A DNA stretch of 64,000 bases from Lytechinus variegatus (lineage: Eukaryota > Echinodermata > Echinoidea > Temnopleuroida > Toxopneustidae). Below are positions 33,354 through 44,438 of this stretch, piece by piece. Position numbers and translations under genes: made by a program. The notes beneath the pieces were generated by a model. It searched no databases. It saw only the letters and a program-made list of their open reading frames with translations, and had not been told where the DNA came from. Numbering within the stretch: position 1 is the first letter of the stretch; every line of letters starts with the position of its first letter. Location: NCBI RefSeq assembly GCF_018143015.1, contig NC_054747.1, positions 31,118,733 through 31,182,732 on the forward strand, written 5' to 3'.

Positions 33354-33834
33354 CGTGGGCCCCATCTTACATAGAGTTGCGATTCATCCGATCAATCACA
33401 ACTATGGAAAGCCTGCAACGTCACCATCTAAAATGTATATTGTATTCAAAATATTTTCTTGATTTGATTTCGTTGTTATCTTGAAACTTCAGTGTGCTTC
33501 TCTTTGTTCACAAAGTAAATTTAGCGAATTTTCTGTAGAAAAATTAAAACATTGATATATTTCCCTATAGTTGAGGTTGATCGGATCAATCAGGCGCGGA
33601 TCCAGAGTTGAAATTTTCGGGGTGCTACAGGATCCAGGATTTTAAAACAGGGGTGGCACATTTTACCCGTTGGAAATTTGACAAGCAAAAAAGTAATAAA
33701 AAGTTGTATATTAAAGGTCTATTCGTCTCTCTCTTTTAAAAAAGAAAATCATACGGGGGTGGGGGAGGGGGCTAGCGCACATTCAGACCCCCCCCCCTGG
33801 ATCCGCGCCTGTTCTCTTTTTAAGATTGGACCCT
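33354..33834. mobile_element. Older MITE interrupted by a younger one
   Basis: Left GGGCCCCATCTTACATAGAG and right CTCTTTTTAAGATTGGACCC are the two ends of the family that is intact at 60145-60455 (GAGTTGCAAT...GATCTGATCAATC). The right end is cut off by the insertion at 33592-33811. Confidence 0.7.
33592..33811. mobile_element. 220-bp MITE with CAGGCGCGGATCC ends
   Basis: CAGGCGCGGATCCAG at the left and CTGGATCCGCGCCTG at the right form a near-perfect terminal inverted repeat. No matching target duplication can be seen. Confidence 0.8.
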
Positions 33835-33953
33835 GATGACTTACTCCTCCCTTTAAAGAGAACACCCCCACTCCCTTACCGTTTAGTCATTATTCCTCTT
33901 CTCTAGCTGTTGTCTACCCCCCCCCCCCCGCTTTCTTCTCACTTGGAAGTTTA

Positions 33954-34229
33954 TAGGTGGTGGGCTCCATGCACACCGTAAAAACTGCGGTGTTAAAACT
34001 GACACCAATAGGTGTTAATAGAGGACCACACCCTGAGGTGTTAAAATTACACCCTAGAGATTAAACATAACACCAAAGAGTGTAAATGTAACAACAAAAG
34101 GTGTTGTAATAACACCTATAGGTGTAAAACTAACACCACCAATTTAACACCGGTGTAAAATAACTGATGTGGTCATCTATGTACACCGATTAACACCACA
34201 GTTTTTGCTGTGTAGGTGGTGGGCTCCAT
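33954..34229. mobile_element. Palindromic element with 17-bp flanking direct repeats
   Basis: TAGGTGGTGGGCTCCAT at 33954-33970 and 34213-34229 flanks a 242-bp unit. Its ends are CACACCGTAAAAACTGCGG and CCACAGTTTTTGCTGTG, and its interior has repeated GGTGTTAA/TTAACACC. It is related to 22758-23008. Confidence 0.75.
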
Positions 34230-35042
34230 ACAGTTACGCCAACCGGTAAACGTGTAAATAAAAAACTATCATTTTCAAACGTTTCGTTATTCTCTTGATA
34301 GATCAGTATGATGCGCGTCATTCCAGCATTGTATAAATCATGACCAAACTACCTCTTTGTATATATTCATCCACTATCGAGACATGAGATACGAGTAATA
34401 AGTTTGCAAATGTCTTGCCAGCGTGTTTCTCTAATTCTGTTGTATCAGCACGACGCGACACTAGTCGATAATTTCGATATTAAAGCTATAATCAGCAGTT
34501 ACTAATTAGTAACGAAACCTTCAAACTAATACAACACAACAGAGTTAGGATTGCACATAGCAGTATTTTTCACTTTCTTCATTCGATTTGAAAATCAAAG
34601 TAAATCTTCTGTTCCAATTCTATTGCCTCAAAAGCTCTTCCGTATATGATTGCGTTCTTCAGCAAGCATCGCTTTGGAAAATAAGCTGATAAGCTAGGAT
34701 CAGTGGGATCGGGGCAAACTTTTCAATGACAATTATAAGGACATTTTTTTAAATATATATATTAAGTTTTTATAGAACTTTGCCATGTACAAGAATCTTC
34801 ACTCATGTTTGAATCACAAATTAGTCGTAATTAAATGAATAAAAACACAGAAGTTGAAAATATCATGGATATAAACTTAAAACGATTTTAAGAGTTTCGA
34901 CTTCCTCGACAAATAATTTTTGTGAGTTTCTTGTTTCTTACTTTGACTTATTATCGTGTGCGTAAACTTGTTGAAAGTGAAAACATTAAATAAATAAAAG
35001 TAATCGTCTTCTGCTGGTTCTTGATTATATTATTCTGTATGC
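34230..35042. other. Intergenic, no gene seen
   Basis: AT-rich, apparently unique sequence with no supported feature. Confidence 0.5.
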
Positions 35043-35548
35043 AGGATTTCATCAAAATAGGATGTAAAATAAGAAAGTAAATTTTCGCTTATTTTTCTCA
35101 AAACAGTGATATGCACATCTCAGTGACATGCAAATGAATCAGTTGATGATGTCCATCACTCACTATTTCTTTTTTTTTATTGTTTGAATTATGAAATCAT
35201 TTCATTTTTTACAACCTTAACAATAAGGACCAACTTGACTGGACCATAAGGTATTAAACAATGCTAATTTCACATGTTCAAGGAGGAATCATTATTGTAT
35301 CACTTGACAATGAGGAGAAATTAGATTATTTTATATAATAAAATACAAAAGAAATTGTGAGTGGATAACGTCATCAGTCTCGTCATTTGCATACCGGCCA
35401 GTATATGTGCACACAGCTGTTTCATTAAATGAAGCGAAACTTTAAAATGTCGTATCTTTTTAATTTCACATCCGATAGATGAAATTTTCAGTGATATGCT
35501 TTTGGATTTTACTCATTTTATTCAAATCAACTTTTTGTTGGGGTTGTG
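35043..35548. mobile_element. Truncated copy of the TTAA-type MITE
   Basis: Shares ATTTCATCAAAATAGGATGT, GCATACCGGCC and GATGAAATTTTCAG...GCTT with 28009-28612. Both outer ends are eroded. Confidence 0.6.
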
Positions 35549-35629
35549 ATCCAGAAATGTTGCTGTTCAGAATAAAAAGGAGCGCTGAAGAAGATCGAGA
35601 GGATTCAGATTTTGGGAAGATATGAAAGT

Positions 35630-35706
35630 GAGAGAGGGAGAGGGAGGGAGAAGAGAATCGGGGGAAAGAGAGAGAAATGGATGAAATTGGAGCGGGAGAA
35701 AAGAGT

Positions 35707-35737
<31 letters not shown>

Positions 35738-35785
35738 GAAGGAAGGAAGAAAGAAAGAACATGGAGTGAGAAAGAAAGAGAGGGG
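35630..35785. repeat. GA-rich tract with (GAAA)n
   Basis: Purine-rich low complexity including tandem GAAA units at 35706-35760. ORFs on both strands here are low-complexity artefacts. Confidence 0.85.
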
Positions 35786-35937
35786 AGTAATTGGGGGATA
35801 AGACTAGTCTGCATTCACATACCCTTTGCTTTTTTGCAAATTCACTTAGTGCATAATGCAGAGTCTGAAATAGTGAGAATAGATTCACGGAATTTAGAAA
35901 CAACCACCTCCCCCTTGTATTCATTATTTTGGAAGAC

Positions 35938-36089
35938 AGGGGCCACGGAACGGTTTTCAAAGTGGGGGGGGGGGGGCTGACCATGCAAAAAATCACAATC
36001 ATATGGTCATTTTTGCGTTTTTGTACATGGTTTTGGTAAAAATTGAGGGGGGCTGAAGCCAGCCCCCCCCCCCGGTTCCGCGGCCCCTG
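35938..36089. mobile_element. MITE with CAGGGGCC ends and 5-bp target duplication
   Basis: Left CAGGGGCCACGGAACGG and right CCGGTTCCGCGGCCCCTG are inverted repeats. GAAGA flanks both sides directly. Internal runs of G and C pair with each other. Confidence 0.68.
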
Positions 36090-36312
36090 GAAGAGGTGGA
36101 CCGATTTAAAGATATTTGCGTATTTTATCTAGACGTAACATTTTCAGGTAGGGCCTATACACCTTTTCTATAATGGACCTATAATATTTCTTTTAAAAAT
36201 GTGATTTTATCTCTCTATTTTGTCAAACTAAACGTTCACTCTTCATATTTTTTTATATTGATTACAGATGACAGATATGTCAATAACATCATACACAGGA
36301 AGAAATTGAACA

Positions 36313-36634
36313 CCTGGGGAGCGTTTCATCAATATTTCTGTCCGACATGTTGTCAGATATGACATCTTTCCTTGATTCTGATTTGGTGATAAGCAATGTT
36401 ACTATGGTAACTGTCAGATAAAATGGGACTTGTCGGATAAAACGTCTGACAAGTCCTTTCATGAAACGCTCCCCTGGGGGCGTTTCACGAAAGGACTTGT
36501 CGGACATTTTATCCGACAAGTACCAGTTTATCCGACAGTTACCATAGGAACAGTGCCTCTCAGCCAATCAGAATCAAGGAAAGATGTCAGATCTAACAAC
36601 TTGTTGGATGGAAATATTGATGAAATTCTCCCCT
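36313..36634. repeat. 322-bp palindrome: two MITEs tail to tail
   Basis: 36313-36475 and 36476-36634 are inverted copies of one ~165-bp family (CCTGGGGAGCGTTTCATCAA ... ACTTGTCGGATAAAACGTC ... CATGAAACGCTCCCC). Single copies lie at 45781-45944 and 63494-63661, and a fragment at 37533-37575. Confidence 0.85.
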
Positions 36635-36639
36635 GAAAG

Positions 36640-38320
36640 TGTTCAAAATTGATGTCAGTCGAGTGTCGAGATCAGTGATTGCCGTTCATATAACAATGAC
36701 CATGAGCCCATGGCCGTACGCAGCAGGGGGGCAATTGCCCCAGCCCCCAGAAATTTTGAAAACCTTCATTTTTTTACTTAAAATTTCCACAAATCCACGA
36801 AAATTATGCACCAAATCTTTCAATTTCACTTGACTAAAGCAAATACGCCCAATAAAAAACTTGGTAGCTTCATTCCCTTGCTTTCGATTTTTGTTTTCGA
36901 AAAAGTTTACGCGTGTGATGCCCCCCCCCCCCCCCTGCAAAAAAATCTGCTTCCGGACAAGCATAAGCTAATATAGATGGCGCTATTTAAGATCTTCGAC
37001 ACTCCGCAATTCAGTCTCACCATATATGGGAGTTGATCTGAACTTGCTATTCAAAGTTGGATTATTTTACAAAAAGCTCAAGTAGAATCTCCGCACACTA
37101 ATGTCTGACACTGACTCAAGTATTTATAGGCCTATATCTGCTCATAAGGAGGCCTACTATACATATAGTTAATTTTTGTTTGTAGTATCCATACAGCGCC
37201 ATACGTACGTTATGTTTCTTGGTGACACTTGTATACTATTGAGTGAAACTTAAAGACGCAATTTATCATAATCATAAACAAACGAATAGAACACCACAAA
37301 GATGTATAGCCCTCCCTCCCTAAAACGGTCAAAACTAAAGGCGATATCATTTTACATCAATATATCTTAATGTATTACATTTGCTAGCACGACGATCGAC
37401 AGGATAGGCCCACTATACCTGTTAGGATCGAAAAGTCTATTTCAGGGGACACAGAAAGAAGGGGGGAGCGTCAGCCCCCCCCCCAATTTTTTCACCCCCA
37501 AAAAAGAATGTGTAGAAAAACTTATTACTATCAGGGTAGCGTTTCATGAAAGGACGTACGTCGGCCGTTTTATCCACAAATGCTAGGCCTACGTCCGTCG
37601 AAATCCTATAGGTCCATGATGAAGAATTAAAAATCCAGCAAGCATAAATCTGAAAATTTCATCAAAATCGGACGTAGAATAAGAAATATATGACATTTCA
37701 AAGCCTTTCGCTTAATTCAAAAAACATTCTATATGCACATCCCGGTTTGTATGCAAATGAGGAGACTGATGACGTCATCCACTCACAATCTCTTTTGTAT
37801 TTTATCATAGGAAATGTTTATTTTTCTAGCTTTCTCCCCTTTGTCAAGTAAAAAAAAAATCCTTCCTAATCATGTGGAATTAATATTGTTTAATATACTA
37901 TCTGGTTCAGTCAAGTTGGTCCTTGTTGTCAAATCTGTAAGCAAAGAAAAAATGTATAGGCCTACGGGCCTAATTCAAACAATAAACAACAAACTAGATA
38001 TTGAGTTTGGAACATCATCGTGTGTCTCATGTGCATAATTGTGTCACTTCTAGTTGCATATCCATGATATCACTCTTCTGTGAAAAATAAACGAAACTTT
38101 AAAATGTCATAACTTTCTTATCTTACACCCAAGTTTGATGAATGTTTGCAGTGTTCTGCTATATAGTTTTTTCTGAATTTATTCGTTCAAAGTTTTTCTG
38201 GGGTAGATTTGACTTTCAAGTAAAGTAGAGTATAACCCGAAACTTATTAGGCCTCCCCCTAACTAATAAGATAAGTATAGGAATACTGGTTAAATTTACA
38301 AACTTTCAAGCATAGTTTGC
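36640..38320. other. Intergenic, one eroded MITE
   Basis: 37620-38220 is a truncated TTAA-type MITE (CTGAAAATTTCATCAAAATC at the left). Poly-C runs lie near 36928 and 37475. No gene seen. Confidence 0.5.
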
Positions 38321-38324
38321 TTCA

Positions 38325-38640
38325 TAAAAATCTGATGGCTCTATACCATTCCATAATTTTCCCTTATTTAAAATATTGCAATATTGTCTGGGCTTCATAT
38401 CAAATGGACTAAAAATTCAAAACAAATGTTTAAGAATAATTACCAATGTTCATTACCTTGCACTATCCGCACCTTTATTTAAGAAATTGTCGAATGTATA
38501 TGATCCGTTATATCGAATTTAGATGTTACTCCAACCCATGCCACATTTGCAAATTTTGCATCAAATTTTGTCTCGGCGGAGATACCATAAATCACGACCT
38601 TTAGAGCTTGTCCGGACAATTTTTGGAAGAGAATAAGGTA
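38325..38640 (+). pseudogene. Decayed LINE reverse-transcriptase fragment
   Basis: One frame gives LYHSIIFPYLKYCNIVWAS. After a frameshift the next gives IITNVHYLALSAPLFKKL and later SRRRYHKSRPLELV. These match the C-terminal thumb region common to Jockey/CR1/RTE-type non-LTR retrotransposons. Stops and frameshifts show that it is dead, and the 5' part is missing. Confidence 0.7.
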
Positions 38641-38699
38641 TTGATTTTCATGTTTTGTACTGAATAAAAAGAAAATTACTATAGATGTGTATACTTAAG

Positions 38700-39000
38700 T
38701 AAACTATAACAAAATTAGAATGTGTGTTTTGCATGATGAATGTATCTCACGAGCGCTAAAATTCTCGTAAAACCCGTCCCACGCCACGGTCCCACTCTCC
38801 CAGGATTTGGGAGCTCCACGACCACGGAATTCGGTGGGGAGCTCTCGCGAAGCGAAGCGGGCCGGAACCAGGCCAGGGGCTGATTGCACGTTGAAAGGGT
38901 CTTTGCAAGGACCGTCTTTCGTGTTGCCCATGTTAAATGATGCACCATTTCAAATAAATGAACTGCAAACATATTTTCTTCATCCGTTAAAATAATATCT
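38700..39000. other. GC-rich island of unknown nature
   Basis: Clearly more GC-rich than its surroundings, with ORFs open on both strands (60-85 aa) that match nothing I recognise. It could be a repeat fragment. Confidence 0.3.
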
Positions 39001-41015
39001 CATGAAATTGTATAAATTTGATTTAAATATAGCGATCGCAACGGGTTCGCGTTTAACACATTTCCTATTCTGCCAACACACAAAATGGGCAAAATTCATT
39101 GAGCCAGTGTATCAACATTTCAAATCCTTTTTTCATAAAATGTTACGATCTTTTTCTATTATATCTAAACTTCTTATTTCTAGTCAATTTACTCACATTT
39201 GCATCGCCAAAATGTTGTTTTTAAGGCCGTTTTCGAGAGCACCACCTGTCCGTCGTCACACGATGGAAGTCGCCATTTTGGAAAATATGACTCCAGAACC
39301 GGGTTAATCTTGCAAGTTACTTTTACTTGACGCCCTCTAGGGGCATCAAATAACCATGTGTTATGTATCATTAAAATCGGCAGACTTTCTTCTATAAGTT
39401 AGTGACGATTTCAGTTCAATGTCGGCAATGTTTTTCGTTACAAAAAGGAGTTTTTTGGACACTTAAGGTAAATCATGTTTCTATTTTCTTACTTCAAAGC
39501 CGTATAAACAGAAAATTTCCCAGGGAACAGTCAAATATCAGATATAAATTAATTTTTTGAAGTGTATTTGTATCAGAAAATCTAATTTTGATATATAAGA
39601 ATGTGTCGCATAGCTGCGCAAGAGGCGAATGCAAGCCCATGTTGTGCCGCCTAGAGTGTGATTTTGGTGCCATGGCTGACCGAAAGGAGTGAGTGGGCGT
39701 GGTGGCTGTGGGTGTGGTACTTGATGCATGTATGTTATTGTTAAACCCATTGAAATTAGTTGTAGGTGATAAGTTGTGCATTTGATTTCTGCATGAATTA
39801 TGTGTATTGATGATAAATTAATGATAATTTCAACTTAATATTTCAAGAAAAAAAAAACAGGCGGGAATTAAAGCATGTTTAATTCCAGTCTCATTTTTTT
39901 TTCATGGTGTACAGGCGCAGACCATGCATTGACTGCTGCCTGGTACTGGTATTAAAATGAATAGATACATGACTATATCTATATTCTGTTGTTTTGTGTC
40001 ATATCAATAAGCTGTCTCATCAATTCACATGATGTACACAATAATGGGTCCCTGTTTTATTATGTTTACTAGGAGGGAGATTATTTTGTAAATGTGATTT
40101 TAAATGTAGTAGAAATTCAGATAATGTCAGAGACTTGCTTTTTAACTTTATATATTCCAATATATTTGATGTTAATATATTCTATAATTCTAAGCAGTGG
40201 AGTACATTTCTAGCTACTGTTGCAGCTCCAGCTGTCTGATCTCGCATTCTCGGATCTGCAAACAAGTTTGAGACATCATGGTAATTATACAGAATACAGA
40301 GTGAACATGGACAAACAGAAAGAAAAAAAAATTTACTTGCAAAACTTAATTTTCTACTTTTGAATGATATAAATCTTACAGATACCGGGAAGTATAGTGG
40401 GACATTCATTTTTATTTTCTGATTAAAGTCTGTTGAGGAATGAGACCCCCAAGAGTTGATTATTTTTTTTTAACAACGCAAAGCGTCCCATGCACTTCTC
40501 TTGTCTTATTCTAATTTGTTATCTTTCTTCTTGTATACTATATTTTCACAAATAGAAGCTGTTTGAATAAGAAAAATATGAAGGTAACACAGCCATGCTC
40601 TACAAGATCACCTCTTGTGTTGCATTTTAGTCAAATTAACTTAGTAACCTACATGAAAAAAAAGTATGGAAGTTTCTTAGATCTACAAGTACCTGTAGAT
40701 CTGCCACCCAATGGGTACTTGTCTTGGGTGGCAGAAAAGTTCCGCGTATAGCGTCCCTTTAAGAGGCCATATCTTCAGTTATGGTGCTCCAATTGTAATT
40801 TGGTCTTCACCATTGAATTTGTCTTGAAAAATCCTTTAAAGTGATGTATAATTTGTCTGTATTTAAAAAAAAAAATCATGTAATATAGCTATTAAATAAC
40901 ACTTTAATGCTAGCAAGCTTACAAAATTTTATTTGTTTATCATTCATAAATTTCACTTTCAGAAACGCCCCGCCCCACAAACTTCTTGTCTAGTCTTGAG
41001 GACTGCATGATGACG
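39001..41015. other. Intergenic, no gene seen
   Basis: AT-rich. It has a small palindrome near 40680-40730 (AGATCTACAAGTACCTGTAGATCT and repeated GGGTGGCAG/CTGCCACCC). Nothing else is supported. Confidence 0.5.
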
Positions 41016-41089
41016 TCTTTTTAAAAAATTTGACATATACTTCTTCATCATGATGATGAAGAAGTATATGTCAATTTTTTTAAAAAAGA
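41016..41089. repeat. Near-perfect 74-bp palindrome
   Basis: Arms meet at 41050/41051 with no loop (CTTCTTCATCA|TGATGATGAAG), extending outward through GACATATA to the A/T-rich ends. Confidence 0.9.
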
Positions 41090-41101
41090 ATCATTCATGG
41101 A

Positions 41102-41548
41102 CAGTAGAGGCGCATGGCCAATATTGGAGACTGTCTCCAATGTGGGAAATTATCTCCAATATCAGAGACTTTTGTAAAGAATTTGGGTATCCAATTTCAG
41201 AGACAGTCTCCAGTTTTGGAGACTAATTTCCTTTGTTTACATTTGCGGCAAAAGGATTACCTTGGCGGCAAATAAAAATGTGATAAGCAGATTCCTCATG
41301 ACAAATTACCCCTTTTCACCGTCTACTTTAAAAATTCACCGTCTACTTTTGTTTTGATAAGGATTTTTGTTGTCAATCACACCCAAAACAAATGGGCTTC
41401 TGACCTCAGTGAGACAAAATTTTGGGTGGAAAAAATCATGCTTTTGTTGGTGTTGTTTCTTTTGACCTTTTGCAAAGCAAGTCTCCAATGTGGGAGATTG
41501 TCTCCCCTATTGGAGAGAGTCTCCCATATTGGCCGTGCGCCTCTACTG
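41102..41548. mobile_element. 447-bp MITE with CAGTAGAGGCGCA ends and 5-bp duplication
   Basis: Left CAGTAGAGGCGCATGGCCAA, right TTGGCCGTGCGCCTCTACTG. ATGGA flanks directly on both sides. The interior has several GGAGACTGTCTCC-type motifs. Confidence 0.78.
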
Positions 41549-41699
41549 ATGGAGTTCTCAAGGCTCAACGTGCTCAAGACTACCACTACATGCATAGCTA
41601 GTCTAAGTAATATTTTTTTTTTTTGGGGGGGGGGTCGGGTGTCCAGACACTTTATATATTTGAAGCCTTTTTTTTTGTGTTTGGATTACACTAAAAATA

Positions 41700-42719
41700 T
41701 TAATTCAATAATCGTCTTCTAATTTGTTCTCTATAATATTTTCTAACATTTTGTACTAAAAATTGATGAAACTTTGCTTGTAATTTTTTCCAAATAGCAA
41801 ATGACTTTCTAAAATTGAACGTCCGGACACACGACCTGTCCGGACAAACAACAACTGGGTTACCTTGAGTGAAGTTCGTGCAGGCTCCACTCCATGTCAC
41901 TACTTTATTAGAGGCCTTCAGGGGGGGCACTTCCAACACACTCACACAAGCATGCGAGGTTAGGTGTACTAACCTCGCACAACGCATACATGTCATTTCA
42001 TAATGAATTTTGACGTTTTCATTCATCACATGAATGTTAGAGAATAAAACACGCCAAAATCTTCCAAATTTATTCAATTTATGAATCTAAATCTAATTTA
42101 ATTTTAAAAATATAGTCAAAATTATTAATAAAGATGATTATTAAGGCTTTAATACCTCCAAATCTCTGCCAAGATACTCCATCCGATCCGTACGAAGATC
42201 CTTAATACTGCGGTGCAAATTATGCAAACAACAATGGAAATGCAAATTTCCATTGTTGTTTGCATAACCTAAAAGAACTTTCTTCTTTTTTTTTTGCTTG
42301 TCGAAAAATGTTGTGCGCATAGAATGCAACCAGCAAGAAAGTTTATCGCACGCCTTCTCTGTGTATATTTAGAAATATAACGAGAAAGAAAAAATCTTAA
42401 TTTCTTACTCTTCACCCGTATTTCACTCCATGTCCATCCTTCCATTATCCTTAAAATTGGTGTTTTTTGGCCAGTATCTATTTCCTCACATGTATTATTC
42501 ACGGCCGATTTCAAAACGTCGCATGCGATCGGTCGCAGGTCAAACAGCATAGATATTTATATTACATGTATATTGGATGGCTCAGATAATACCAAAAATA
42601 TTCCAAGAGTTATATTCCACTGATTCGTGGGATATTTTCCCATTCTCAAAATAAAAAGCTTAATTTTAGACCTAGGCCTAGTTCATGAAACTTAGAAATA
42701 CATACTATATTGATGCATC
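41700..42719. other. Intergenic, one perfect hairpin
   Basis: No coding seen. Includes the hairpin at 42220-42267. Confidence 0.5.
42220..42267. repeat. Perfect hairpin, 22-bp arms, with octamer motif
   Basis: Arms 42220-42241 and 42246-42267 with a 4-base loop. The octamer ATGCAAAT (POU-factor consensus) spans 42240-42247, and TATGCAAAC lies in the left arm. Confidence 0.85.
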
Positions 42720-43076
42720 TCTGAAGATCCTGCCTGAGTTTCAGGTCACATGACCAAGATCAAAGGTCATTTTAGGTCAATGAACTTTGGCCATGCTTGG
42801 GGTATCCGTTGAATTGGCATCATAACTTAGAAAGTTTATGGACCTAGTAACTAGTTCATGAAACATAGACATAAGTGCAATTAAGCATGAATGATACCAT
42901 TGCACATGTCTTAGGTCACATGATCATGGCTATAAGTCATGGTATTTTATCATGTATGAATGTTTCGTTTAGTGTATAATTATAGAATAGCCATTCTCAA
43001 AGTCATCACTGCTGCTATATCAAAGCACGTAAAACAGGCGAGACTGCCAGAGGCGTTCCACTTGTCAATGTTGGCA
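42720..43076. mobile_element. Fragment of the DR1-containing repeat element
   Basis: Shares CATAACTTAGAAAGTTTATGGACC, CAAAGGTCAT and the terminal GCCAGAGGCGTTCCACTTG with the array at 53367-55910. Confidence 0.75.
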
Positions 43077-43576
43077 GGCCTGATCAGATGCAGCAATGAG
43101 AAGAAGCAGAGGCAGGGAAAAGTGCATTGCCAGTGCAGAAAGCCTTTAGTGCTGCAAATTAATGATGTTCCATTGTCAATGTTTTTAAGTTATTAAGGGG
43201 ATAGAGAGGGGGCATAAGTATGGAGGAGGCAGACAAGAATTACATTTGAAATTCATCAGACGTTTTATCATTAATATCATCACTGTCTTTTTTTCTTGCA
43301 AGTTTTAATAAGGCTGTGCATTTTTTTCTGCAATATTGAAGACTGTTTTAACCTTTCCAGGAGCTATTTCATATTTCTGCGTCTTACTGGTGTCATGGAC
43401 GTTTCTCTGTTCATGTATTGAGTGCATTACAATCTATGCAATCTTTATCTTCATTGTGTATGTTCCTCGAGTTGAATACCATTGGTGAGGTATTCTTAGA
43501 ATCTCATTGATGTTTTGTTATCTGTTTCCTTGTTAGAATAAAAATCATGGCACAGAAGGATTGTTCAAACTCATAA

Positions 43577-44438
43577 TCAAGGAAAAGCTTTCCCAAAGAA
43601 AGTGAAGAAGATCACACTGTTAGAAAGGTTCGGGAATCAAAGGATTCAGATACCCTATTACAACCAAGCTACTTGTGTTCGGCAGACACAGAGGTTTTGA
43701 TGATGGAATTTGAATATCAATATACTGGCAATACCCACAAGCGTCACCGTCAAAGCAAGTCAATACAGGGGCTGTCGGTAGGTGAGCTGGATTATCATTC
43801 CAGGCCCCCTGCGGCATCGGCTACACCAGGAGGGGAGCTTGGTAAATGTTCTCGCCCCTGGCCCCCCTCACTGTACCTGGAGATTACGAGGATAAGGGGT
43901 TAGAGAAGACCGGGAAGAACTCTTGGTAGTGTTCAGTTGCTTGATTCCAGGCTGTGGGGAAGCTAAAGTGGCACGTTTGTTGGGACTTGCCAAAGTGCTT
44001 CCAAGAGTTCCCAACTGATGAGTACCCTCGTCCTTTCCTCAGTGATATGCGGGTTGAATGTCTGGAGGAAATAGCAAAGTGCTTGACTGGCACTAGGTCT
44101 CTGGACACTCTCTGCCAATATATGGATCAGGAGTGAACGGGACCAATTGGAGTAGTCGCTCCAAGGGGGCAGGTGGAGATTGTTGCCTTAGCTAGAAATA
44201 GGGGTTGGGAGTGTTTGATACCTATTAGCCTACGGCCACTGAGTTCCTGAGCAGCCCTCATTCATTGGAGGGTACTTGGCTTTGGAAGACTCAGTCCCAG
44301 GGACCAAGCAGGTTTGCTAGAGGTGGTTCATGAACCTGGGGCACAAGAGCTCCCTGCAGTAGCCAGTAAGCCAGAGGAGGAACCAGAGGCTATGGATGAG
44401 CCTTTCACTAGGGTTTGCATTCACTTTGTTTAAGAGTA
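43577..44438 (+). pseudogene. Coding-like relic, unassigned
   Basis: GC-richer segment. 43580-43903 is one open frame of ~107 codons ending TAG, with mixed charged composition (KESEEDHTV, EFEYQYTGNTHKRHRQSK). 43951-44438, after a CTTGATTCCAG acceptor-like site and in another frame, stays open for ~160 codons apart from two TGA codons (PTDEYPRPFLSDMRVECLEE, VAPRGQVEIVALARNRGWE). I recognise no family. It may be a dead gene, a transposon ORF or chance. Confidence 0.3.

Noticed and set aside
35466..36002. 178-aa ORF on the minus strand and 122-aa ORF on the plus strand
   Set aside because: Both run through the (GAAA)n tract and MITE ends; opposite-strand openness reflects low complexity.
38700..39000. 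rRNA or snRNA gene in the GC-rich island
   Set aside because: No match to remembered U1, U2, U6 or 5S landmarks, and no promoter or terminator pattern.
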